A stretch of 64,000 nt of DNA from Tanytarsus gracilentus (taxonomy: Eukaryota; Arthropoda; Insecta; Diptera; Chironomidae). The position numbers and the translations under genes were made by a program. This document shows, piece after piece, positions 9,584-23,969 of the stretch (its first letter is position 1; each line of letters begins with the position of its first letter). Location: positions 992,001 to 1,056,000 of the forward strand of contig JAXRKN010000043.1 in assembly GCA_038502055.1 (NCBI GenBank). Reading direction: 5' to 3'. Under the pieces are notes generated by a model. The model saw only the letters and a program-made list of their open reading frames with translations. It had not been told where the DNA came from and made no database searches.

Positions 9584-11988
9584 GGCAGCAGCAAAAGAAC
9601 ACTTTGAATGCAAATTTTACACATTTTTTGTTATTAATGACATTGTAAAGTTTGTTCATGTCCTCTTCGGACACTCGTGTCGATTTATATATGTATACAT
9701 GACAATGGATACATGAAATGCTGGTACTGCTGCCTCAACGACAGTCGACAGAGAATCTTAGACACAAACCAGAAAAATTCTTTTTAGTTATCTCAATGCT
9801 CACATGCGTCGCTCCCTACCCGATTTTCTCACTAATTTCGTGCGTCGTCGACTCTGGCCACATGAAATTTTCATGATCGTTATTTTTTTTCTGTCACAAG
9901 TTCACACTGACTTTTCATCACTCGCGATTTTAAGTACTTGCGCACTATTTGTTATCTCATGACATCATCAACTTTTATGGCACTGACTTTTCACACTCTT
10001 GATATTCTTGTTATTTAATCGTTGGCCCTCGAAAGTGTGCTTAAAAATTTAACACTGAAGGAAAATCTTTCAAGTCAATTGTGTGCTCTAATTAAATAAA
10101 CAATTTTTAGATGTGGGACCTTTTATGAAGACAACAACCCTTACCTTAAATTTTTATGGAAAGTTTGACAGCAGGCAATGACCATTCTTGAAATTTAAAT
10201 TTTTTTCAGAGTTACCTTACCTGCTGATCATTATTCTAAATATAATCTTTAATTAAACTCGAAAAAAGTTCCTTTCAGTGAAAATTTAAGAGACATAAAA
10301 AGAATACATTGTCTCTTCTATCGTGTGCAAATTATTCTGCCTTGTGTAAAGTTTAAAAAAGTTGACAAACAACAGCACATGATAGAAGAGAAGGTGAGAG
10401 AGCTGAAAAAAATGAGACGTTTATGACTTTGGCATAAATTTTTAAAGAGGCTTAGGCGCTAACCTTATGACTAGACTTAACTCTAATTACTTATCTCTAT
10501 TATTTCTCTCTGCTACATCCGATACAGAGTGTAGCAGATATACTTACAAAACAGCAGCGCAAACATGCTTGTTGTTGATAATGATGATGAGTTGTTATGC
10601 GATGTTATGTGCAGGTGAATTACCTCGTTGCACACGCTCGTACAACTACATTTTTACCTTTCCTCATATACCTAGAATCATTACCTTTTTCATCCTGCAC
10701 ATGATCGCAAAACAAACTCTCTGCTGTTGATAATCCGATGACTTGTGAGCACTATTTTCCACTTTATAGATTATATTCACTTTTAAATTAAAAAGACTGA
10801 TTTATTTTAAATCGCCGAGATTCTGTACAAATTAAATCTTGCATGCAAAAAATGCTCCCGTATAAAATAAAGTTGTTGTAGTGTTGACGCGATATATTTA
10901 AAAACTATAATTTGAAGGCCAACGTAAAACATTGTTTGTCTCGACCATTACCCATTTTTAATGATTTTTTTTTGTTTCTCTCTAATCACTACTAATAAAG
11001 ATAAATTTACTCCCTAAAGAAACCAGTCGTGTGCTTTTTCAGCTGTGCCAAGAAGATCATTTTTGGCATTTATAAAAGTTTTTGTACAACGAAAAATTGA
11101 AAAGAGAAAATGTATGCTTTCAAAATTAATTTTTTGTACAAATCTCGAACTTAATTGTGTCATAAAAAATTGTTAAAAACGAGTTTTGAGAATGTAAAGT
11201 CATAATTATCATCATATTTTCCTCTCGCTCACTCACTCTATCTTCCTATTTTGGTATTTGTGACACGGTAAAAATAATAGGATGCTTTTAAAAGAGAGAG
11301 AGATAAAATACATTTTCACTTGCTATTGTGAGAGTGCAAAAAATAAATATGACAATAATTAACGCTGCTTACAATCTCTCACTCTCTCTGTGTCCTTTTT
11401 TTTCTTCCACCACGTCAAGTGAAAAGTTTCTAAAAAATTCCACAAACAGAAGTGGAACAACGTCGATGGTTTTTTTGTTGGTAAATGCAAGATATAAAAA
11501 GTGGAAATTAAGAAGAAAAATGCTTTTTCTTTCTCACTTTTTCCGCAATTTTAAACTTGGCTCAATTTTATACTTTCATACTGAGATCACCGAAAAAATA
11601 AAAGTCTCTCGATGAAACTCATAAAATTTCAAATGAATTTTTGTATGCGGTTAAAATATATAGAAAATAAATAATAATAAAAATGATCAACCAAACAATT
11701 ATATTAGATGAAAAAAAGAGGTGTCATACGAGGAAAAGGAATTTTTCCTGCACACATTGATCTCGTGATTCAGTGTGATCATAAGAAGAGTTCTAAGCGG
11801 TGATAAGCCAAATCCCATTTAAATGAAGCTATTAAATTTAAGTATCACGGAAAAGAACTATTTAATGATTCACGCTGTCCACAATTTAGCATAATTTCTT
11901 AATGATAATAATTTTCACCTAACACACCAAAAAATAAATAACAAATGTCTACAATAATAAAATCATACTCAGCTGTGTGCAAGAAAAA

Positions 11989-12009
11989 TGTGTGTGTGTG
12001 TGTGTGTGT
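11989..12009. repeat. TG dinucleotide microsatellite
   Basis: About ten TG units in the long lola intron. Confidence 0.9.
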
Positions 12010-13212
12010 AATCAAAAATGATAATATTATACGAAAAATAAATTGTTTATGAGTAAATGAATATTTGAGTCATATCATCGATCAATAATAAATATGTAAA
12101 GTAAATATATATATAGAAGAGGGAAGAGGGGTATTAAATGCTACACAATCACCAAAAATATGTTTTGTATCAATCGATTTGCAAAAATTAATCAAACTAA
12201 TTACTAAAATATATGGTTAATGGTTAAAATTCTGAATGTTAAGAAAATTAATTCCATTGTCAAACATATAATTTTATATATTCAAAAAAATCTCGATCAA
12301 ATGTTAAAGAAAAAAAAGATACTCAAAAACCATTCCAAAGCAAAGCGAATATCTCGAGAACTTCATTGCAGGCTTCAACTTATTTTTTAAAACATTCTTA
12401 GTCATCATCTTATTTTTTTCATATATACAAGACACATAATAAGTCAGCTCTCAACGAAAATGTATTTGTGTGTTTTTCCCCTGAACTTTTTTCTTCTTCT
12501 TTTCTACATTCTGCTGCATGCTTTTTTTCTTCTCATATTTTTCAAAAAGTTTATTGCACTCCGGCGCGCAATAAATGAGAATGAGGCAGCGTGACGCGAT
12601 GTGACAATTAAAATATATTCTGATTATTTTTTCTTTGCTCATAAATTAGATTTCTTAGAAAAAAATTTCACCACCTTTTAATTTTTCTTCTTCTTCTTAA
12701 TTTTTTATATTTATGAAATGTGACAATAATTTAGCGAAAAAGGTGGAGGGAGAGCGAAAGAATTTCATTTGAGCTGTCAACATCAATCATTGGAAAAGAA
12801 AACATTGTATTTTTTGCATGTCGAAAAAAATCAAGCGTACAAGTGAGGCTGAGAGATGGAGTGAAATTTTTAACACAAACACACGCAATAATGATTATTA
12901 ATATATATTTCTTTAAGGTTTTTTTTCTTCTCGTAAAAGAACAAATTAACTTGAAGCTACAATGAAGTTTTCATCACACTTTGATTGGTTATTTTTGCGA
13001 GAACAATGTAAAAAACGAGATTTATTTTGTCATTTGGCAATGCACGAGGTCATTTTTTTCAATGTGACGAAAAAATTAAATGAGAGCCTTTAAATAAAGT
13101 TATTGACTCGATATTTCGCGTTGAAAAATTAGCTCTTAGTCTTGCGAAATAAACATATTATTGGCTTCCCGTAGGCATGCCACGGAGAGTAAAAATCGAA
13201 TAAAATTTAAAA

Positions 13213-13228
13213 GCACACACACACACAC
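13213..13228. repeat. CA dinucleotide microsatellite
   Basis: About eight CA units, about 170 nt into the long lola intron, downstream of the constitutive donor at 13397 on the minus strand. Confidence 0.85.
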
Positions 13229-13396
13229 GCGATATTGAAGATTTTTCTTCGAAAAGACTCTCTTTTAAATACATAATTGAGTGTGTGGCATGGCGATGTG
13301 ATGTGATGATGTCATCAGTTGAAAATGCTCGTCTTTTTTACATTGCTTTCGCAGAAATAAAATTGGCAGAGAGGTAATATGAAAAGTGAGGCTTAC

Positions 13397-14717
13397 CTTG
13401 TGCGTCTCTATGCTGTCCGGCCGATTCCTGTCCCTCCTGACTTCTGCTGTCCATTTGCCAATGATAGCCTAATTTAATTTTCATTAGTAAGTTCTCTTTA
13501 AAATTTTTTATTGTCATTTGTACCTTGACTAGATCCTTCGCCACCGTGACTGGGTCCAGCTTGATCCAAATCTTCCAAATCGTCCATTGTCAAATCCTCA
13601 ACATTTTCATCGCCGTCATCATCTTCATCTCCGTCATCGTATTCATTTTTCGGCTCAATCATTAATTCAGATTCCTGCTTATTGTCCGCTCCCTCACCAT
13701 GCTTTGAACGTTTCGCAGTGTGCATTTCGTCGTCGCCATTATCATGATGATCCTGATTTGCTTCTTGCTCAGTCTTGTTTTGTTTGTTGGTAACGGACAA
13801 GTTGTTTGATGGTGCAGAGGTAGCGGAGGTTGATAACGGTTGCTGATTGTTAGAATGTGATGAGGAATTTGAGTGCTGGTCATGATTATCTAATGATTTA
13901 GATTAAGCGGAAAAAGTTATGATTAGAAACCACTTGAAGGTTAAATTAATTTTCTGATAAATTACCTAGTAAGTTGTTGGATTCGCCTAAGCTCTTTCGG
14001 CGTTGGCTAACTTTTTTGCGCTTGCGTGTCGATGGCGAAGTTGAGCCTTCTCGTGAGCCAGAAACATCCGCATCAAAATCTGGTCGCAACAAAGCTCTTT
14101 TGTTGTTTTCTACTGTTAAGCCCGAAGCCTAATTATCATGACAAAAAAAAGAAAATTATTAGTAATGAATTTAATAGTCAGGAGGGATATTCAATTTTAC
14201 CTTTGGTGCAGGTACGTGTTTCGCATCATTTTTGTGAGCTTGAGATGGCATATTTGTAGAGTTATTACTGCCACCTCCACCGCCACCGCCACGGCTATCA
14301 GAGAGACCTTTGATTTGAAGTGATTCGGCTGCTTTCAAGAGGGCTGCCAATTGATCTTGAGAAATGTTCACTTCACCACGGTACATGTAGTCCATCATGG
14401 CACGCAATTCTTGGAATTTCACATCCTTCAAGATGAATATCGGATGCTTATCATACTGTTGTGACAGCAATGTCTATTTTTAAAAAACAAATAAATTAAA
14501 TTACACCAAATTCATATGATTGGAAATGATTAATAAAACTTACAGCAAAGTAGGGGCTACATGCTGACAAGACGACTTTATGTGCTTTTAAAAATTTTCC
14601 TTCAGCTGCTAATGTGCAATCGACGAGAGTTCCATTCTCCAATAAAGTGTCAAAGACTGATATCAAAGTGCTCTGATGGTTGTTCCATCGGAGACAAAAT
14701 TGTTGATCATCATCCAT
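13397..14717 (-). CDS. lola: lola constitutive region: BTB domain, basic and acidic segments
   Basis: This is the shared N-terminal part of Longitudinals lacking, a nuclear BTB transcription factor known in insects for axon guidance and cell-fate control. Five exons read in frame: 14717-14544, 14473-14201, 14128-13966, 13889-13524 and 13468-13397, with GT/AG borders throughout. Exon 1 begins MDDDQQFCLRWNNHQSTL, the hallmark BTB start of this family. Exons 1-2 give a complete BTB fold through the LLKAAESLQIKGL helix, followed by a seven-glycine run. Exon 3 holds a basic RKRKK cluster (probable nuclear signal) and exon 4 an Asp/Glu-rich run ending ENVEDLTMDDLEDL, both typical of Lola. The fifth exon (72 nt) ends in phase 1, so it needs a downstream terminal exon; twelve candidates lie at 9130-200. 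An acceptor at 14817 places 36 or more nt of 5' UTR in the BTB exon upstream of the start. Identity is very secure; exon borders are by eye. Confidence 0.95.
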
Positions 14718-14817
14718 GTTTGAAATGGATGGAAAGATAGTGCTTAAGCGCTTTTCGAATTTAAAATTTTTTCTGCTGTTGTTCTTTTTTTGCTGTTGAC
14801 TTTACTTTAGATGAGTC

Positions 14818-17800
14818 TGTAATGAAATGAGAAAAGAGAGAAAACATTAAACATTCTGTTGACTTGTGCTCGATCGCGCAAATGATGAGATTTTCCCACT
14901 CCCTTGGGTTTTTTCTTCTTCTTTAGCTTGCAAATTATTACAAGTGTCATTCGAGAGAGAGAGTCTTTGTAGCCATCATAAGCATTATTCCAAATAGAGT
15001 ATCTCGCGGCGGAAAAATTATCGGAACGGCCATGAGTTGTATGCAATTTTCAGTTCAATAATCCACGTATTGTTGACATGATCGCGCATACAACTCAATC
15101 TACTTATAAACATTGTCTTAATCACTCTCCCATTTAAAGAATGAAAAAAAAAGATTGTTATACAATGAGAAAAATGTCGGTAGTTGTCGTTATGGGTTCT
15201 ATTTATCGAGCAGCGAGTGTGTGTGATTTCATGATGGAATTCGCATTAATTCTATTTTCTCTCACTCTTCCAATCGTTTCCACCTTATGATGAGTGAGAG
15301 AGTACAATACATGCGCGAAAAAAAAAAGATCAACGCCACACATATATTCGGACTCATTTTTATTGTTATGAAGCTTGAACTTTTTTTTGTAAGTGGGTTG
15401 CGTGGTATTTTTTCATCGCTCTCTTACTTTGGCTACCACCATATAGCTGCCGTCGTCAGTGCAAATAAGAAACGGACACACGGCGGCGAAAATGTTGTAA
15501 AAAATTAATCATATTAAGTCTTTTTCTTCGTTTCGTTTCGACTCATGCAATTTAACGTATTCAATGCACACACAGGCTCACATGGCAGTTGGCATTTATT
15601 ATTGTTGTTATTCCTCTTTTTTTTGGACAATCAAATTCGCAGAAAAAAATGGCGCACTAATGCTGGTAATTTTTATTTGCGTTGAAATTGGCCAATTTTT
15701 GTAACAATAAAAAAAAGGTTTTTGAACTAAAAGGTAGACGAGACATTTTCGTAATTAAGAACTTAAATTTTAAAATTTATTTTGAACCCCTAAAAAGTGG
15801 TTGAAAAGGTTAAAAATTTATTTTGCGAAAAGAAAATGCGCAATTTGCATGCTTTAGTAGCATGCAAGACGGCTGATCGTTTACAGTGCATTGTCTGCTA
15901 GTTCACTTCATAAGCAGCAACGTCAAGGTCGATCAAAAAAAGCAAAGCCGCAAAGAAGAAGAGGAGGATAGAGAGAAAAAAGTATGCAAACGATCTCTGG
16001 CTTATTTAAAAATATGTGTAAGAGCACAAGCGAAACGATATGCTGGACATTGAAGTGTTGGCATTTTTCCAAGAAATACAATCCACGTCACGTTGCAGTA
16101 CTTTTTTTACAACTCACTCTCTCCTCAATGTGTGCTCGAGCTACCTCGCGCCTCATGAAATACATTATTTTTGCACAGCACAAATTGTAAATCGTCGTAT
16201 CGTTGTTGTGCAAATGAGTTTCGAGAAATTAAATTTAGATACATTTTGATGGTCGCCTCAATGTACTCAATATGTGTTCACTTATTGCAGTATAGCAAGG
16301 AGAAATAGATGATGCGATGCAATGGGAAATTTATGAAAAATATTCAAATGAAGCTGCTGCTGCTGTAGCTATTTGCAATCGACTTACAAGTGGAGTCATT
16401 TTTATTACGCATAGCAATGCAAATCGATCATTATTTATTCATTCGAGAAAAGCTGTTAACTTCATTAGATTTTAAAATTTAAAATGATTTTTAAAAAATT
16501 TAAATAACTTTTCCAACGAGTGTCGCAGTCATGAAATCGAACAGTTTATTGGTATAATGCTTAAAAGGTATCGAATGCAAATGCAAAAAGGTATTGGAGA
16601 TCAGCGAACTGGACACATAAAATGCAAAGTATATAAAAGGTATGAGAGAGCCTGCATGTGGGCGAGAGTAATGCTTGAGCATGTAATTTTATCCAGTAAA
16701 ACAAATCAATTAGGTGTGGTGGAGTGAGTTTGATAAGAAAATTGTTTTCATAAACTTTTAAATCATCTTTTTATAGCGACAATGCGATAATGAATAAAAA
16801 TTCGAAGAAATATACTTAAATTAATATGCAACAAGCTCGAAAAGTGAGCAAGGAAAAAAATCCAATCAATATGCACATAAATGAGGTGTAATGTAATCGG
16901 ACGGTGTAGCTATTCGTTTAGTAAATAATGACAAAGTTATATTATTTTTTTTAGTGCTTTCAACTATATGGAATTTTTTTTCATTTTTCACGACATTTTA
17001 TGATCGAAACAGTTTACTTCAACTTTATAGCAAAATATATCAATTTTAGCAATGAGTGTGCAGGAAAAAGGATGTTTGGCATTTTAAAAAGGTGATCATC
17101 AATTTTATGATCACTCATGTTTTACTTGACTCATTAATCTCTTTCTTGGATCGCGAAAATACACCCACTCATGTTAATGCTCTCGCTCAACACAGAGCCG
17201 AAAAATGTAAAATCATTTTTGCCAAATTTGAGATCAGCTCAATCAGCATTAACAGCAACAACAGTCGCGAAGTTTTTTTAGTGAATGTGGAGAAAAGAAA
17301 AAGAAAAAATCAAAAAAGAAACTTGTCTCTCACTTCTCGCTCACTTTTTTTTCGGTTAACGTCGACAACAAGTGTCTTTCGTTGTATATTTTTTTAATTT
17401 TTCCACATATCGTTGTCGTGCGCGCGCGGTTGTCGAAAACCTCGAATTTGGCGGATTATAAATGTGACTTGTTCATTATGATGTGTGTACGAGGAGGCTC
17501 AAGTGCTCGCTTGATGATGATGCGATACCATGAGAGAGCTTTAATTAAGTTCATCGTGCTTAATATAGTATTTATGTTAATCAACAAGCAATTTTTTAAT
17601 TCGTTATATTCTCTTTGAGTGTCTCCATTTGTATTCAACTCCAGCGATATTTTTTTGTGCTAATGTTAATTTGCACATTTTTCATAGCAATGGGCAGACG
17701 CTGGAACTGTCAGCTGTACAGTAAAACCTACGCTCGAAAAGATAATTTCCATTAAAGAGCTTTGTTTTGTGGAGGGAAAAAAACGGACAATAAAAACCCA

Positions 17801-20800
17801 TAAAAATGCTCTCTGACTCTTAACTGACTGTATGTGCCTGCCTGCCTCATACACATGATGATGATGGCGATTTTTTTTTCTCTCTCATTTTTAATACATC
17901 TTTTTTTTACTTAAAGTGAAGGTTAAAGCGAACAAAGTGTTTTTTTATGGTCAGGCTCTGGCTTGATGCGCGATGAATTTTTTATTGTTATTTTTTATGA
18001 AAACAATTTTAATGTTTTAAAAATATGCCGCGAAAAGAGATGAAAAAGGAAAATGGAGTAGAGTTTAGGGGTGAAATTGACAATTTATGGAAAAATGTAT
18101 TAGATCACATTTTTCAAATTTATTCATAAAATGCGATAATAAAAGATCATTGTCGTAGCCATTGGAGATCTGTTTTGTTTTGCATCTCAATTACATAAAG
18201 TTATAAAAAGAAACTTTTGCCATGAAATAATGATGACGATCAGATGCGAATAATGAAAAGCATTTCAGATGCGGGCTAATTTTGCGAGAGTGCTAATGTA
18301 TGTGCGCGCGCGGATTAATGTGAAAAATCTTTTATTGTACACACTCTTTTTAGCGTGATCGCATCACATTCCCAAGATCAGTACACTTTGCGTTCATAAT
18401 ATAAATATTCTCTCTCTCTCTGTCTTTCAATCTGCTGTTGGGCTTGGCACTCTTTATAAGCGTACATGAACTTTAATTGACTAATAAAATCTGAAAATTT
18501 ATGCGAATATAATGCAGAGAGCGAGTGAGTGGAAAGAAAATTATGACAGAGCGGAAGCAGTCCCAAAATTCAATAAAATCACTCTTCAGTCATGTCGCAG
18601 TCGAGATGAAGTTTCTTTTCAAGCATTTAATATTATTTTTGTAACCTCATAGCCTTTTTTATTACTCTTCATCGCGCTCACTAAATGAAAAGTTTCGAAA
18701 AATTTCTCTTACGTGTAGCTTTTGAAGAAAAACAAGTAAACAAGCAGGCAAGCAAGTAGCAGGGCCAAAGACATTTAATTTTTTTAAAATTTTCACATTT
18801 ACAAATACATGTTTAAAGTCATAATTTATTTTTTTTTTCATAAAGAGAAGTCAGTTGAAGCGACGGCGATGATGACGACGGTGATATTATAAGGTCGAAA
18901 GAATATACTTTGCGAGCAAAGTCATCGAGCAGCAACAAAAAAAGCTTAAAAACATACAACTTGTTTTTCGTACACTGTGCGCGAGAGAGAATTCGGTTTT
19001 CATGTGGGCTGAATTTGATGGAAGAGAATTGAAAAGAAAAAAAAACACGAAAATATTTTTTCTTCTTTTCACCTCTCAAAGGCGAGAGATCGTTAAAGCA
19101 CTTATACTCTTCCAAACGAAACATTCTTCTTCTTTTTATGAAAGGAAACGCGCAGGCAAGAAGAAAAATTGACTGATATTCAAGAAAAATCGATGATTCT
19201 TATTCTGAATGATTCTCCTCATCATCATCATCATCTCGTCGTCGCGACTCGACTCGCTTCAGGGGCACTTTGAGCGTGTATTTGTATGCTAAAGATTAAT
19301 TTTTTTGGCTAATGATTTTTGCAATAATGATGAAATATTCAAAACTGTGTACGGTTACACCCCTCGACGAAATTCATCTCAATTAGACGGAAATAAAAGA
19401 AAAGTCTCTAATGATCTTCAACTGCCCACAAAACATGTCAATTCCAGCCCATTCATCAGCCACAAAAAAAATTAACTTAGAAAAATAAAAAACTTTCAAA
19501 AAGTGTTTTTTCACTCACTTCGTTTATAGTGAAATTGATCAATTCACAACATGACTATTTTTGACTACTTTCTCACTTGATTGCGAATAGACCCACAAAC
19601 ACACACACACGAAATAAGTTTTTAAAATGCCACTCACTTAAATGATTTTTTTTTGGCAAAACAAATGAAGAAGTACAACCCAAAATTGAGAGAAAAAAAA
19701 GCTCGCAAAAATTAAATATTATTTTGTATTCAACTCCCGACCGATCTCTACTGAAACGCGAGACTCAACTCAATCTTCTCTCTTGCATGATTTTTTCCCT
19801 CGACTCGAGAGCATCCCAATTCGGAGCCAGTCGGCAGCAACATTAACAACAACAACGAGAGAGTTTTGTTTCTTTCTTTTTCGCTCTTTGGCGCGCGGTG
19901 TGGAAATTCGGGTTTTAAACGGATGCGTCAATGAGTGAGAATGGGACAACTAGATTTTCCCGAAATATAAAAAAATGTTAAAACAAAAATCATTTATGTT
20001 AGCATTCTGTGCTTTTTTTTCGTACCGATGGTGTGTTGCTTTTTGGCTTTTATAATATGCTCTCTAGTCCGTGTATACATATTAAAAATGTTCACATTTT
20101 TTCCTCCTTCTTCTTATTTTCGCTTCGTTGAACGTTTGTAAAAAACACACAGAATAAATACATTGAACGAGATCCCAAACAAACACACTGACACGATCGT
20201 CGTCATCATCGATATATGTTATATAGGGTATGGTAATAAATCCATTTATAATGGCTTATTTTTCGCAAAGTAAAAAAGAGAAGGATGAAAACGAAGAAGA
20301 TATTTTTGTGCACTTAGACGAGAGGAGTTTATTGAAGAAATCATTAATCAATATTTACGGGAGGCGAAGATGATTGTTATATGATTGATCGAAAAAGCTA
20401 ATCTTCTATGCCTTCATTTAAACGATAATTTTTATATCGACCATCTCAATAGTTTATGATCATCACAAGTAATTAAAGGATTTGTTTTAATTTTCACCTT
20501 ATCGATAACCACAAAAATACTCCACTAATATTTAAATGATATTCTCACTTCAACCTCTGAACGACAACTAAAATTTTATGGCGTTACAAACTATCAACCG
20601 CCTGTGAGTCTACACTGCATATAAAAAAGGATGTTAGCGGCGTCTCCCATTGTCAAAAAAAATTATGCGTACACGATGTTGAGGGTCGTAAGTAGTCTCC
20701 CTACTTTCATTCTCTGCTATATTGTGAAAAATTGTACAGTTGTTGGGATTTCAGAATTATAATCGTCAAATGATCGGCACATAAGAGAGGCAGCAGCCAC

Positions 20801-23800
20801 GCCGCGCTATAGGAAAAATGCTATTGTTTTCACGTGAGAATGTGTTAGTGTTATATTTGCTTTTGCAGTGGGCCCTTTTCTCTGTCTCTGAACATTCGAG
20901 ATGAACAAATGGGAAATTTCATTACAAAGGGGGAATATATTTTTTTGTGTTACCGTTTTTGTCGTTTTTCTCAGCATAATTCTGAAGCGAGCGATAAATA
21001 AAAGTGTGTAGGGGAGATGAAAAACAACCATGGGTTGAATGGCTTGCCTTATAACACACACGCACACATTTTTTTGGGCACATTAATGTGCAGCGTGTAG
21101 CTAGAAAAATTGATATTGTGCAGCGTAGATTTGGAAGGAAAGAAAAGAGGGAGGATTTTTTAGCTCTACATGAGTGAGATCTGCATGATGTACAGTCAAA
21201 AATGAATAATGATAAAATCAGATACCAAACTAGGAGTTTTTTGATGCGAGGGATGATCAATAACAAATTTGTCACAAATTTTTTTTAAACCCGTAAATGA
21301 ATCGTTCGATAAGTTTATGATGAAAAGTTTTAAATTTCAAAATTAAATGCTAAAGCAATTCCTGAATACATCCCAGATAAAGACTATCACGTCATCTCCC
21401 CATCATGAATGCATGAACTGTCATGCGAGAGAGAAAGCATAATACCCAATTTTTCGTGTGTTCAAATAGGTTATTTTACTTTTTTTGTTGTTGCTTTACC
21501 TTCCTTTCATTTTTCTCCTTCTCTCTATCTTTCTCTGTCGCTTTTCGTGTTCACATTTTTATTTTGGGGTTTCACATTCAGCAGATGTTTTTTTAAAAAA
21601 AATTTTCTCAATTACAAAAGAGAGGCTAACAACAGCAACTGCTTGGAGAGGCTTGCAACCTCAATTTTTCAACTGATTGGAGTTTCCTTTTTGGATATTT
21701 TATACTTTCCACACTCAATGCTTCTTCTTCATCCATCTCCTGCCTGTGTGTTCGACAGCAACACACATTCATTACAGCTTGGGCTCTTTTACTTTAGATT
21801 TAACTCAACATGTATTAGTGTGAGAGAGTATGGCTTTTATGTGTCGTCGACGACAGTTTCCTTTCGTATTATTTTCCCCCATTTGAAAAGCAGAAAAACA
21901 TATAGAATGGAAAAAGAAAGAAACGAAGCTCGTATATGAAATGGATCGAGTGAATACATTTTTATTTTGATCAGACTGTACTCAACCAACATTTTTTCCT
22001 CCTCTTTCTCTCTCTCTATCTCTCCATGGTATTGACGGCGACGGCGGTAAAAATTTCCGAGATGAAAAACAATGTTGAGAAAATAATTTTTCGCATTTAC
22101 ATTTCGCTCAAAACCGCAGAGAAAAAAATGCTTTTCGAACAGACGCTTATGCTTACGTTATTGCACGAAATTGCAAGTTTTGTGTTGCAATTGACTGCAT
22201 TTAACAGTGAACTTGAACATTTTACATTTTCCGCGCTCTTGGCAAGTATTATTAATTTTTTTTTCAAAGTCAATGCTAATAAACATGTTCTACAACAGTG
22301 TTTATTAAAGCAGAGATATATATATTTTTATACTTTTGTGGTATTTAATTTATTTAAAGACAAATGCTGCAGCTTATATATTTTAAAATGTTACTTTGTC
22401 AAAAACAGTAGGATAGTGATGATATTGAAAAATATTATTTCATGTTATAAAATGCTCAAAAATGGGAACTTTGAAGGTAACGAAAAGTAATGTACTGAAA
22501 ACGTTGTGGGTTGCTTGATTCTAAAATTTAACCTTGAAAAGCATAACTACGTTGAGTAGTTACTCAAAGCAAACTAAATATGCATCCCTGAGAAATATGA
22601 TCTCATCATCGTCATGAACTTGTCAGTGTGATCATAAAATTATTATTATTTTAGTGCAGAAAGAGTACTTTATATAATTCTACCTGACTCCGCTTCTGGA
22701 TAAATAATGAAAAATGTTCTATGTGAGCTCAGATTATGAATATTTGTGCAATAATTATGGGTGTAGAAACGAGCTGAATAGTATAAATTTTCATATGATT
22801 AATGCGCCTCGCACACAAAGTAACTCGTTTTGTGCTAATATAATTCGGGTTTTCCAGCAACAACAAGTATGAGCGCGGCAGTAGTTCTCGAGCTTTTTTT
22901 CTCCTTCTTATTACTACTTGCTTTAAAATCTCTCGCACACACGCTGTATATATGAGTGGAATATTATTTTTAAAGTTCAGCTCACTGTTGCTGCCGTCTA
23001 CAATCATCAAACATAAATCATTTGTTGTTTTCTCGTTCAAGTTTTTTCCTCACTCAGTATTACGTGCCTACGAGGCACTTTTCAAACGTCGGATGTGCCG
23101 CGCGCACATAATATAAACTTTTTTTTATGTGAGCTACCTTGTTTTTGTTACAAGAGAGGCGACAACACGGAGAGCGAGATCATGAGCGTGTGTTGGGGAA
23201 ATAGTGAGATCATATTTTTCTTAGAATGCTCAAGAAGAAAATGACAGTCATGAGACCATGTTAATGTTGGGAATTTTTAAAGTTGTTTTTACATTAAATT
23301 ATATTTGAGTTAGCGATTTTTATGAAAATTCTACACCCTTAAATAAATTAATTATAAAAGCTCACCGTTAAACTTTTAAGTTTTGGAAAATTTTAAAGCT
23401 TTCACGATCCTTAAAATGTATGAAACTTTATCAAGTTTAAAATGATCACCTCAATTTAATTTTTCATAAAATTTCACATAAAGGCACAAAGAGAGAAAAC
23501 GAGTAGAAACGCGATAAGGCTCTACTCTATGTCGAGCGTGTCTCTTCATTCGGAGTACAGAGCAGAATTTAAAGAGAAGAAAAAATTTTCCGAAGCATAA
23601 TCGGTTGTCGAGTAGGATGTGTGTGTGTGTGTGTATGTGGGTGAGAGTGGTTATACGATTGGAAAAGTGTCCAACTGTATTAGTGAAAATCGCCATCTTA
23701 TTTTTTCATCGGTCAATCGGGAAAATTTAATTTTCCTTTTTCCACTTTCAACCTCGATCGCATTGTAACTAAATAATTAATAATCGACACCAATTGGCTT

Positions 23801-23969
23801 ACAGTTTAAAATGAAATTATTCCGATTGGTGGAAAACGATGCTTTCGCAGGAAAAAGAGCGACTAAATTATGACGCCAGCGAGGATACTCAATTTGCCGA
23901 AATTTTCCAACTTTTAGCTTTCACTCAAACTTGAATTGACTTTCATTGTATTTCTCACACTAAACTTAC
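14818..23969. other. lola 5' intron / promoter region
   Basis: About 9 kb without a recognisable coding exon on either strand. Open frames here are low-complexity and domainless. A relatively GC- and GAGA-richer patch at about 19720-19930 contains, on the minus strand, a TTCAGTAG initiator-like site near 19752, followed within about 250 nt by several donor-like sites (gtgagt). It could be a second lola promoter with a noncoding exon. A GT run lies at 23618-23634. Multiple promoters are known for Drosophila lola. The rest shows only simple AT-rich sequence. Confidence 0.4.
23618..23634. repeat. TG dinucleotide microsatellite
   Basis: About eight TG units in the lola 5' region, about 340 nt downstream of the candidate first exon. 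Confidence 0.85.

Larger units (their letters stand above)
9131..13396. other. long intron between the lola constitutive donor and the alternative units
   Basis: A 4.3 kb region that every lola transcript must cross. It holds the doubtful unit at 9583-9380, a GT run at 11989-12009 and a CA run at 13213-13228. Near 9580 and 9727 there is a 10-nt inverted repeat (gaggcagcag / ctgctgcctc) about 140 nt apart. In Drosophila lola, extra promoters and trans-splicing have been reported for this part of the gene. I see no certain promoter here. No Cys/His exon other than the one noted was found. Confidence 0.45.

Noticed and set aside
12451..12642. Minus-strand frame with CAPEC and a Lys-rich tail in the long lola intron.
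   Set aside because: No histidine ligands follow the cysteine pair and no suitable acceptor was seen; composition is that of simple sequence.
15287..15508. Plus-strand 73-codon frame upstream of the lola BTB exon.
   Set aside because: Low-complexity, no domain, no supporting splice or promoter signals on that strand.
21409..22490. Two long plus-strand frames (176 and 154 codons) in the lola 5' region.
   Set aside because: Residue content is Phe/Ser/Leu/Lys-rich without domain or conserved motif, as expected from T- and A-rich DNA.
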